Below, piece by piece: positions 56,021-64,000 of a stretch of 64,000 bases of DNA. The stretch covers positions 542,001 through 606,000 of the forward strand of contig JAIXMG010000017.1 in NCBI GenBank assembly GCA_025201345.1, in the 5' to 3' direction. The stretch is from Thamnidium elegans (taxonomy: Eukaryota; Mucoromycota; Mucoromycetes; Mucorales; Mucoraceae). Each line of letters begins with the position of its first letter. Positions within the stretch are counted from its first letter, which is position 1. The notes under the pieces were generated by a model. The model searched no databases. It saw only the letters and a program-made list of their open reading frames with translations, and was not told the origin of the DNA. Position numbers and translations under genes: made by a program.

Positions 56021-57322
56021 ATGGGCGAAAGAAGACGAGACGAATATCATGTAGAAGAACGGTATAGCTTTCCTATTTCCAAAGCCAGAAGAGTACACTC
56101 TTTTACTACATTTAAACCAAATAAGAATGACTTCTGTGTGCTAATAGACGAATCTATTAAGTCTAGACTACATAAAAAATTTAAAACAGAATCCTGGAAG
56201 AGACATGAAGAATCTTAAAAAAAAATAGAAGAAGAACGTAAGAAGGTTCATCGCTATACTTATGACGCTCTTGATGAAATAGCTTAATGACAAATATGAA
56301 GCAGTTAAAGTTTAATGGAACTGATTACAATTTATAAACAATGTCGATAGCAGTAGGGATATCATTAAAAATGCTTAATGCACATTTGAACTTGTACAAG
56401 TTTAACCGAGAACATCCATTGTAAGTATAAATTACTTTAAATAATTACAGCCTTTACTAAATATCGTTACTTGTAAATGTCAAACTAAACATTTAGGCCG
56501 GTAAAACACAAACTTGACGCTCCTTTTCTTACTCTACCAAAACCACAAAAGCTAACTTTAAAAGAAATAAATTACTTGTCTTTGAAAAAGAAAATGTAGT
56601 ATAAGGTTGAACAGAGAAAAAAGAAAACATTTCGTATAAAACAGCATATATAAAGTAGCGACTCTATTTAAGGGTGGCCGAGATTCTCAGGAAATCCACA
56701 CTTAAATAGATTATTGGCAATGATAGTGATGTTAAAGCGGGAGTCGGAAGAAGGTGTCCTGGAGAAATCCACCCTTAAATCGAACACCCTTAAATAGAGC
56801 CGCTAATGTATATAGATATTAAGAATTAATTATAACTAACCTAACCTTTTACGTTTATAGAAGCTTGGACAAGATGTTTCTACAACTGAAATAAACTTGT
56901 CGAAGCCTGTGAAACCTGCATGCTTGAAAGAGATTAATTTGTGAAAGGAGACTCAAAGAAGTTACTCCAATAATGGCTATTGGTAACGATGGCACTGGAG
57001 TTAGTAGTCGTATTAAAGTTTATGACAGACGAGGAGAAAAATGGCCTGAAAAATTACACAGCAGATACATATCAACAATCATGACAGACGAATACATGTC
57101 TACCCAATTATGGGCGTATTGCTATTTCCCTATTGTTCGTCCTAGACGATCAGACTATACAAAAGTACTTGGAACTTTGCGTTACCCAAAACCAGACTGC
57201 CCAGCTTTCAAACATGGTGGCAAACTAACAATCGAGATGCCATGTCTACTGTTGCTATCAGAATCTCCGCAATAACGAAATTTTTGTACAAACAAAACTT
57301 TCCTCCGTTTTCCAAACATTAA
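56021..57322 (+). pseudogene. Decayed Fanzor/TnpB-like gene
   Basis: Open stretches in changing frames read first R-R-R-D-E-Y-H-V-E-E-R-Y, F-C-V-L-I-D-E-S-I-K-S-R-L and Y-T-Y-D-A-L-D-E-I-A, and at the end G-N-D-G-T-G-V-S-S-R-I-K, T-D-E-Y-M-S-T-Q-L-W-A-Y-C-Y, L-R-Y-P-K-P-D-C-P-A-F and, after a one-base frame change near 57222, N-R-D-A-M-S-T-V-A-I-R-I. This is the order of the TnpB/Fanzor C-terminus: zinc ribbon (here two of four Cys replaced) and the RuvC-III Asp in N-R-D. Several stops and a MITE at 56658-56803 break it. Fanzors are eukaryotic RNA-guided nucleases of transposon origin; family assignment is by eye. Confidence 0.55.
56658..56803. mobile_element. MITE, 146 bases, TA target duplication
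   Basis: The ends are near-perfect inverted repeats: left GCGACTCTATTTAAGGGTG, right CACCCTTAAATAGAGCCGC, 18 of 19 bases matching, and TA flanks both sides (56656-56657 and 56804-56805). It has no coding capacity. This is the layout of a Tc1/mariner-type miniature element. It lies inside the decayed Fanzor-like frame. Confidence 0.75.
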
Positions 57323-57744
57323 AATAATATATTATTTCTGGCCATCAAATTGTGCTTCGCCGCCTGTGTAGTTTTATTACCTTCATTGGGTAAGTAGGAG
57401 ATATTTATCGTCATTTAAGATGTAATTGTTTTTTCATTTTTTGTGACTTTTATAACTAAAAGATTTTGAATTTGAAGTCTTCCCACAATAAAAATATACT
57501 GGTGATATGCTTGGTCCATATAGCTGTTCTGCATACCTTATCTTTACCGAGTAAGTCGAGTAATTTTTTTAAAAATAATCATTATACATATTTACTACCT
57601 TTATCGTTTTTTCCCTCATTAAATCACATTTTCTACACATTTCCGTTTTAAAAGCTTGCAACAATGGAGTTTGGAATAATCTTTACTACTAGGCGTATTA
57701 AAATTCTTTTAATTTTTTTTTTACTTTTCTCGTTTTTTAGTAAA
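57323..57744. other. Intergenic region upstream of the thioesterase
   Basis: A 420-base AT-rich region. The frame of the next gene stays open to an ATG at 57664, but the added residues are hydrophobic low-complexity, and a TTTTTTAG just before 57742 may be a 5' UTR intron acceptor. Confidence 0.4.
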
Positions 57745-58673
57745 ATGTCTTTAACTTCTGTCATCGTCGCCGCAAAGACTAAACAAACAGCTACTGTCTT
57801 TTGGTTTCATGGACTTGGCGATACTGGAGCAGGGTGGTCTTTCTTGGCCGAAGAACTTTCTACCCTCTTTCCTTATGTCAAATGGATTCTTCCTAATGCG
57901 TAAAAAAGTATTTTTATAATAATATAATATCTTTTTTTTCTAATTTTTATAATAGTCCTGTTAGATCTGTTTCTTTGAACGGCGGTTACCCTATGCCCGG
58001 TAAGTTTTTATTTATAATAAAAAAAAAGGAGGGTCGGTTTATTAAACTCGATACGTAGCTTGGTTTGATATTTCTGGTCTTGACAAGTCCAGTTTCAAGA
58101 ATGAAGATGAGCAAGGAATGTTGAACTCTTTAGCTTCCGGTAAGGAAAGAAAAAAAAAGGCAACGCGTAAATGAAAAAAGATAATGTGTGTCTGATATAT
58201 ATATTTCCTAGTTAACCGTATTATTCGTGATGAGGTTGATAACGGTATTCCCGCCAACCGTATTATTGTCGGTGGATTCTCTCAAGGGTGTGTTCTTTCA
58301 TTATTGACAGGTTTAACATCAGAATATAAATTGGGAGGTATTATTGGATGTAGTGGATGGCTTGGTATGTCTAACAAGTTCCCAGCAGTAAGTAATTTTT
58401 ATTTTATAGTTACTCAAAATCGTCATATATTTATTAATTTTTTTTTTTTCGTAGATGGGATCTGATGCCAATAAAAAGACACCTATTCTCATGTGTCATG
58501 GTGATAATGACCCCGTTGTTAAACCAGAGTACGGTAGAGAATCTGCTGAAAGACTTGAGTCTTTAGGTTATGACGTTACCCGTAAAACCTATCCTGGTCT
58601 TGTTCACTCGGCTAATGATAAGGAAATTAGAGATATTGCAGAGTTCCTACAAAAGACTATTCCTGCTATTTAG
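57745..58673 (+). CDS. APT1: Acyl-protein thioesterase 1-like hydrolase
   Basis: Five exons, 57745-57899, 57956-57999, 58059-58139, 58212-58387 and 58455-58673, give 224 residues, the family length. The protein starts S-V-I-V-A-A-K-T-K-Q-T-A-T-V-F-W-F-H-G-L-G-D-T-G, has the nucleophile elbow G-F-S-Q-G, the Asp in H-G-D-N-D-P-V-V and the His in G-L-V-H-S. The enzyme removes palmitate from cysteines of proteins such as G-alpha and Ras, in the cytosol; lysophospholipase activity is also known for relatives. The ATG at 57745 was chosen over 57664 because family members begin within a few residues of S-V-I-V. Confidence 0.94.
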
Positions 58674-58836
58674 AAAAGAAAAAGTGTCGGCATAAAAACG
58701 GCTTGTTTTTAAAAGATACATGTGACTTGAATAAAGTTATTTCGTTTAGAATCATGCTTTGTTTTATATAGACATATATCGTTTTTTCTTTCTTTCTTTT
58801 TTCTCTTTCCTTTAACGTAGATCGAAATTCAATTGA

Positions 58837-59262
58837 ATGAATAGCACAGCATCGTATCTAGATAATGATATTCATTACGAAGCAAACCGTCCTAAATTAC
58901 AGTGGCTTATTATTCTTATACCAATTGTAGGAGCATTTGCCATTTATACATTTGTACGTATCAGAAATAAAGCAAAGGCTCAACAACAATTGGACGAAGA
59001 AGAAATGTTTACGCCATTAAGAATATCAAATATAATACCGGCACCTTCCCCTATCTTTCATCGTCAAATGTATGATGTAAGATCAAATGAAAGAGCTCCA
59101 CTTATTCAATTATCAAACATCGGAAGCACTATATTTTGGCATAGGTTACAACCTTCTAATGGTCCAAGGGACTCTACTCCTCCTCCTGTTTATTCTGTTT
59201 CTTCGCCACCAAAATATGATGAAGTTATTGCACTGGAAAATGAATCTCCTACACCAAACTAA
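58837..59262 (+). CDS. Single-pass membrane protein with PY motifs
   Basis: A single-exon 141-residue protein. A short polar N-terminus with an N-x-S site (N-S-T at residues 2-4 is N-S-T) precedes one helix, L-Q-W-L-I-I-L-I-P-I-V-G-A-F-A-I-Y-T-F (about 21-40), then R-I-R-N-K-A-K as a stop-transfer signal. The cytosolic tail has P-P-P-V-Y and P-P-K-Y-D-E near the C-terminus, PY motifs that recruit WW domains of Rsp5/Nedd4-type ubiquitin ligases. Small fungal adaptors of this layout direct ligases to endosomal membranes; this role is inferred. I do not recognise a named orthologue. Confidence 0.68.
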   Translation: MNSTASYLDNDIHYEANRPKLQWLIILIPIVGAFAIYTFVRIRNKAKAQQQLDEEEMFTPLRISNIIPAPSPIFHRQMYDVRSNERAPLIQLSNIGSTIFWHRLQPSNGPRDSTPPPVYSVSSPPKYDEVIALENESPTPN

Positions 59263-59265
59263 TTC

Positions 59266-59272
<7 letters not shown>

Positions 59273-59307
<35 letters not shown>
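59273..59307. repeat. (CA)n microsatellite
   Basis: About 17 CA units in the convergent spacer just after the PY-motif gene. Similar, shorter tracts lie near 9867-9889 and 20371-20384. Confidence 0.9.
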
Positions 59308-59309
<2 letters not shown>

Positions 59310-59417
59310 TTTATATATATAATTCCACTTTTTGTATTTTTATAACCGTATTTTATTTCTTTTTTCTTTCTTTTCTCTTTTCCTTTCTTACATTTATAAA
59401 CTATAAAAAAAAAAGAT

Positions 59418-60070
59418 TTACAATTCGACGTCATGAACACCATCCTTGTCAACTAATTTGATGTTAAAGTTTGGCATGTTTACAATGAATCTAGTCTTAA
59501 GTTCTTGAATACACATGCCCATCAATTTCTTTACCTCTTCAAGATTCATATCCTTCTTATAATAACGATCCATCAATGATGTACAGAAATAGGCACCATA
59601 ACCTTGTGCACAAAAGGGTAAAGAGGCCATAGCGCCGAGATGGTCAATCCAATAAAGTTCAGGCTGTTCTTTCTTTGTATCGTAACCGCCAATAATTAAA
59701 TTGACAGAGTATGGATGCTAATATAAAAAAAGAGATGGGGTTAGATGACAAAGCAGGCGTTAGATTCAAAGAGGAAAAAAATTACCCTGCTTCTAAGAGA
59801 ATCAGCTAATTGACGACGAGTGAATGTGGCGGTAGCTTTAGGACTAAGTTCGATACCATTCTTGATACCATAAAGTTTAATATTACGTTGAATATATTCA
59901 GCAAAATTGACGGTATCTCCAGGTTCACCAGTATAGAGCATCAAGGTGTGCGCGTTTAATTGACGAGATTTATCTTCAGTAGCCTTCATAACTACAATAC
60001 TACGAGCACTGATAGTATCAGCTGCAAGTAAAGTAAATCCATTTCCTGTTATTCCAAAAAGACACTCCAT
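59418..60070 (-). CDS. PRE1: 20S proteasome subunit beta4 (beta type-2)
   Basis: Two exons, 60070-59786 and 59717-59418, give 194 residues. The start M-E-C-L-F-G-I-T-G-N-G-F-T-L-L-A-A-D has no propeptide and no catalytic Thr1, as expected for the inactive beta4 subunit. Further family blocks are L-M-L-Y-T-G-E-P-G-D-T-V-N-F-A-E-Y-I-Q and L-P-F-C-A-Q-G-Y-G-A-Y-F. It lies in the beta rings of the 20S core next to catalytic subunits. A second proteasome gene, RPN1, is in the window with similar promoter motifs. Confidence 0.96.
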
Positions 60071-60123
60071 TTTATTTGTTGATGTTTAAAAAAAAGTTTT
60101 GAAAGTAAAAAAAGAAAGGTACA

Positions 60124-60180
60124 TTTTTTTGAACGCGTGGTGTTGCATTGCGTGCGCAAGTAGAGAAGCCGAGGTGACGT
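60124..60180 (-). promoter_or_regulatory. Candidate proteasome-gene promoter motifs upstream of beta4
   Basis: Read in the direction of the gene: ACGTCACC (60180-60173), then GCACGCAATGCAA, then CGCGTTCAAAAAAA (60137-60124), ending about 54 bases before the ATG. The first and third match the RPN1 promoter (the first as its reverse complement) and the middle resembles it in inverse orientation. Two sites cannot prove a regulon. Confidence 0.35.
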
Positions 60181-60993
60181 ATCAGTTCGTGACTGTTTTA
60201 CCCAGATTAAAAGTTTTATAGGTTATTAAGAAAGAGCAAGTGAAAATTTGGAAAGTTTAAATAGAAAAATTCGGGATATTTTTGGAAATCCTTTTTGTAT
60301 AAATAACATATAAAAAGAGACATATTATTTTAAAAGTTAAATGTACAGCAATGTATTTCCTTCTTCATTGCAACTTTCAACTCCGTTTATCTTAAGACTA
60401 TGATATGACTCTTTAGTTTCTGAGGGTTTTTGTCGGTTGGATAAAAAGTTGTGTTTTTAAGATGTGATGCATATTGAGCGTTAGTATTTTTCTTCTATAG
60501 AAGAGAGATTGTTACATTGAGATAAACCCTAATACAAATAGAGTTTCTTTTATGTGTATATTAAAAGTATAGTTAAGAATCATTGTTATTTAGGATATTT
60601 AGGAGAAATAAAGTGTACATCATTTATACAAATGTGATGTTATCATATATCAAGTTACATAAAATTATATACACCGATATAAATTAAAAACAATTGTGTG
60701 CAAACAAGATTTTACCTATTACAGCTTACTTATCGAAATAACACAATGATACAAGTAGTTTCAAATACACGTATAGACAGTTGTTACAACAGATTCGAGA
60801 GCATACTATAAAAGGCTTTGTTATCACCAACTTTTTTTTTCCGAAATGATAAAATAGCTGTTTAAAAAGGGGTATTTTATCTTCTTTTTTTTGTGCGTGT
60901 GGTAGTTATTATTATATCATAAATCATCAACCAGTATAAAATACAGAGTGAACTTGATGATCTTCACCTCTTTATTTTCTTTATTTACAAAAT
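60181..60993. other. Intergenic AT-rich region
   Basis: An 810-base region without visible gene, repeat or RNA between beta4 and the decayed transposon block. Confidence 0.4.
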
Positions 60994-62838
60994 ATGGTCC
61001 CACCCAAGAGAATAAAAGGTAGATTTAAGAATAAATTATTTTTTATAAAGCCCGTTAACACTAACTCTTAACTATGACAGACCCCTCAGAAGAAGATCCT
61101 TCAGAAGATAACCAAGAATCTGCACGAAAAATTCGAAGAAAAGGGAAAGATAATATTAATAAAAACAAATCAACACTTCAAGTATCTTACTTTACCTATC
61201 TTAGCAGAAAAAGATACTTCGCACGTTGAGCAAGCTACTGAATGCAAGTGATATTAATACACTCTGCCAATATGTTTTTAATAATTCTGTCAACTCATCC
61301 ACTGGTATAACATGGCCAGAAACCATACAAAACACACCTGATAATATAGTTTTGTCAACATTATTATTGGTGCAAGTAGAATTACAAACGAACCTGTCAC
61401 CATGACTTTGATAACTACTAATCCGGGAATTTTTCTGCAACACATGTTTCAAATATTGTTCTATTTTGAAACATTCAATAATGACAATATCCGAACTTTC
61501 AACGAGGTCCAGACAGAAGCATCGTACGGCATGGATGAAGCAAGTCTTGAGCAGAAATGATCTTTTTAAAGTATTGAACAGAAAAAAAGAAACAGGTTGT
61601 CATTCTTGGCTTTCATATCTATTCGTGACAACGTTAACTTTGAAAATACCTTAAGTTTGGACGTTGCTCAATATGAATACATTGTGGATCTAATACAAAT
61701 AACTCGCAACCAAATTCTTAATTCCAAAATTTACCTAGACGAAAATAATGAGAATCGTTTAAATATAAGAATTCAAGATTGTTTCAGACCTGATATGGCG
61801 CTATCTATAAAACAATGCAAAATTTTCTCTCTCGTTCTAATGTATTCATTCACTCGCAAATATGTAGAAATAGATATTGCGCATTTAAGATCTTTATTGC
61901 TTAAAGCTCAAAGAGAACCCCAAATACCAATGGATATATTAAACCGAAATCGAAATTGAAATAATGACAAAAATGAGCTGAATATTACACTCGCGCAGGG
62001 TTAAAAAAAACAAATCTACATATTCTAAATTACAAAAACGCGGATCTCCAATTTCAAGAAGCAGAACAACAAATTACAACTCATAAAACTGCTAATTTAG
62101 AAAGATTCATGGAATATGTTCATTCCGTTTAAAACAATTTAGATATCCTTCTTCAATTTTATGACCATCGTTTTACTGCGTTAAGATTTTTAAATTACAT
62201 AGGTAGACAACGTGCCAATGCAGAAATGGTGAATATATTCGTGAATGGAGGTAAAAAGTACTTGAGGCGGGAATTCAAACAGTGGTAGAGACGAAAAGAG
62301 AGGAAATCCCAAAAGAAAAAAACGAAGACCAGTAAAAAAAGAAGGGAAAGGCAAAACTAAAGAAAAGAAAACCGAAACCGTTTGAACCAGATAACCGAAT
62401 ACCTTTAGTAGCCCTTGAGGATGCTGTTTTTCCTACGAGTATGAAAAGAACAATTCCTGGTTTGGCACGTCGTTTGGTGGCGGTATTGAAAAAAGCTGAG
62501 GATGAAGGTCTTTTGGTGACTGTCTCAGTTACAGAGTACATGATTTCTAAGGTAAGCGAACATAACTTAAATAATTATTTTCTACAAAATATTTAAAGAA
62601 AAAAAAATAGACTTGTTCCAATTGCTCCGGAAACAATATAGAGAATGTCAGAATTGACGATGCTTTTTTGTTTGGTGTATTACATTGCTTAAATCAGACC
62701 TGCAATACCTTATGACAAAGAGATATCAACGCTTCCCGGAACATGCATTCTATTTCCTGGAATGTAATTATGATTAAAAAGGATATAATGCTCGATTTAG
62801 TTTCTTTACTTACTGGATATAATATTTTAAGGCGATAA
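60994..62838 (+). pseudogene. Decayed Fanzor/TnpB-like gene, near full length
   Basis: The frame starts M-V-P-P-K-R-I-K and, past a likely intron, S-E-E-D-P-S-E-D-N, then shifts to K-K-I-L-R-T-L-S-K-L-L. Long open parts follow at 61597-61959, then Y-D-H-R-F-T-A-L-R-F and G-R-Q-R-A-N-A-E-M with a Lys/Arg-rich run. The C-terminal part has F-E-P-D-N-R-I-P-L-V-A, V-S-V-T-E-Y-M-I-S-K-T-C-S-N-C, V-L-H-C-L-N-Q-T-C-N-T-L and Q-R-D-I-N-A-S-R-N-M. All four zinc-ribbon Cys and the RuvC-III Asp are present, but stops and frame changes interrupt it, one just before Q-R-D. This matches the C-terminus of TnpB/Fanzor nucleases. An intron at about 62552-62610 still has good splice sites. Confidence 0.6.
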
Positions 62839-63578
62839 ACATAATATTTTGCTAAATACTTTTGGTAATTTTCAACATAGAAATTGTTGTAACAAGTTGC
62901 CACTGTTTCACATACTGAAGAGACTATGTGCCCATAAACAGCCAGACTTTCTTTTTCAACGAGTAAATTAACATTATCCATGTTTTGCAGGCTATTGAAA
63001 GCAGAGGTAATGTTGGTAAGTCCTGGATACTCATTTTGAACATCATCAATGGTAGTATTGCCGTATATAAGTGTATATATGATATACAAAATTTTTTATT
63101 CAAATAAGTCATTTGTGAGATTGTTGGGGCTATGCGAAATGCAATAATTGATCAGAATTTGAACTCTATAAATAACACTTCTTAGGAAAGAAGAAAGTCT
63201 GATGATTCGCTGTCGATATCGGTCGAGTTTAATTGGGTCACCCTCCAAAATAAGGAATGAACTAAGGGGAATAGAAACGATATACCGATGGTATGAGTCT
63301 GGTAAATGTATGTTTAATAGCTCAACCAAAGTAAACTCATGATTTCGGCAAGCTTGAGATCTAGCAGTTTTATATCCAGTTAACCCACACGAGTCATATA
63401 ATGTTGGAGTGGAATTGAAAGGAGAAGCTTCTGCCTTTCTTGCTCTTCTTGCCAAAGTTTTTGCTCTTTTACCAGAAGAATGTTCTTCTTGGTTTCCTTC
63501 TTCTTATTTACGTAACTTTCGTTGCTTTTTGTTCTTGATTAATTCTTCGGCTTCTTGATATAAATTTGGATGGACCAT
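62760..63578 (-). pseudogene. N-terminal half of a transposon-type gene, decayed
   Basis: Reading from an ATG at 63578: M-V-H-P-N-L-Y-Q-E-A-E-E-L, a Lys-rich run with a stop, then L-A-R-R-A-R-K-A-E, a knuckle-like C-G-L-T-G-Y-K-T-A-R-S-Q-A-C-R-N-H, another stop near 63097, and Y-G-H-I-V-S-S-V-C-E-T-V-A-T-C-Y-N-N-F-Y-V-E-N. It abuts, tail to tail, the C-terminus of the + strand Fanzor-like remnant, so an inversion or insertion broke two copies. The knuckle resembles that at 28771-28974. Membership of the Fanzor-like family is inferred from position and motif, not from nuclease residues, which are absent. Confidence 0.45.
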
Positions 63579-64000
63579 TGAAAAGGTTAAAAGAAAGAAG
63601 GACACAAAGAAAAATATATAAACTTTTGAAGGAGAAATTTATCAATTTTTTGATGTTTTCACCAACAAATAAGAATAACACGTTTGAATAAAAGTATAAA
63701 ATGAAGATAAGAAAAAAAAATTAATCCAAAGTAGTGTATCTTAAATGACGATAAATATATTTCTACTTTACCCAAGTTATTCTAACCACACAGGCAGTGA
63801 AGCCAACCCGGTGCATCACCACTCGAAAGTGCATATTTTCCAAATACTTTCCTCGAAGAAAAAAAAAAAAAAAAAAAAAAAAAACTGGAGTATGCTATAA
63901 GAATAATCCGCGAATTTAAGTTTTTTACGCCCCTCAATTTTTTTTGCTAAATTCTTTAATTGGCAGCGGAACAAGTGTAATCTTCTTCAGTATTGTTCAG
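63579..64000. other. Right edge, AT-rich
   Basis: It holds an A-rich run (A27 or so) near 63859-63885 and no recognisable gene to the end of the window. Confidence 0.4.

Noticed and set aside
61201..61452. 83-codon minus-strand frame in the transposon block
   Set aside because: The + strand here reads as part of the decayed Fanzor-like frame (R-T-L-S-K-L-L-N-A-S-D-I-N-T-L), so the minus frame is a shadow.
62694..62760. End of the minus-strand frame reading F-Q-E-I-E-C-M-F-R-E-A
   Set aside because: It is the antisense of the + strand R-D-I-N-A-S-R-N-M signature; the true minus-strand similarity stops before it.
1..64000. tRNA, rRNA and other structured RNA genes
   Set aside because: I looked for B-box-like GGTTCGAATCC strings and paired stems in the spacers and found none that fold convincingly; a covariance-model scan would decide.

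Overview
The window is nuclear DNA of an AT-rich fungus. Most genes carry short GT-AG introns of about 50-110 bases, the products are fungal (PET127, MCD4, GET5, SEC9, MZM1, FYR-domain and bZIP proteins), and intergenic DNA is full of long A or T homopolymers. The style suggests an early-diverging mould of the Mucoromycota type, but that placement is inference from gene structure and protein flavour, not from a marker comparison.

Left part (1-30 kb): the 3' end of a succinate-semialdehyde-dehydrogenase-like gene, a divergent mitochondrial pair (ribosomal protein bL31m and PET127), a MYND zinc-finger protein, a membrane-anchored coiled-coil protein, an AreA/Mks1-type GATA-like-domain protein, GMP synthase, a protein with two histone-fold-like domains in tandem, a GET5-like ubiquitin-like protein, a seven-helix-type membrane protein, a bZIP factor, a TBRG1-like FYRN/FYRC protein, a four-helix membrane protein, and ribosomal proteins uL16 and eS10. 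Gene-poor stretches at 4.9-7.3, 11.6-14.0, 20.0-22.0, 25.4-26.9 and 27.7-29.8 kb hold homopolymers and little else.

Middle (30-48 kb): a coiled-coil protein, a decayed non-LTR (LINE) retroelement at about 31.2-34.5 kb, then a dense run: proteasome base subunit RPN1, a Sec9/SNAP-25-type SNARE, an aldo-keto reductase, the GPI-anchor enzyme MCD4/PIG-N, and an SF1 helicase of the Hcs1/IGHMBP2 type.

Right part (48-64 kb): a decayed tandem paralogue of the helicase, a second four-helix membrane protein, MZM1/LYRM7, a C-terminally anchored membrane protein, a small CBM48/AMPK-beta-like protein, acyl-protein thioesterase, a PY-motif membrane protein and proteasome beta4. Between and after these lie at least three decayed open frames with TnpB/Fanzor-type C-terminal signatures or associated modules, one of them interrupted by a 146-base MITE with TA target duplication.

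Most notable: (1) the helicase gene reads correctly through its Walker A motif only if a 2-base exon is spliced in, and the same arrangement survives in the decayed paralogue next door; (2) the remnants of a Fanzor-like (putative RNA-guided nuclease) family; (3) a single-chain H2B-like plus H2A-like tandem histone fold. All exon maps were read by eye from splice signals, phase and protein similarity, without transcript data.
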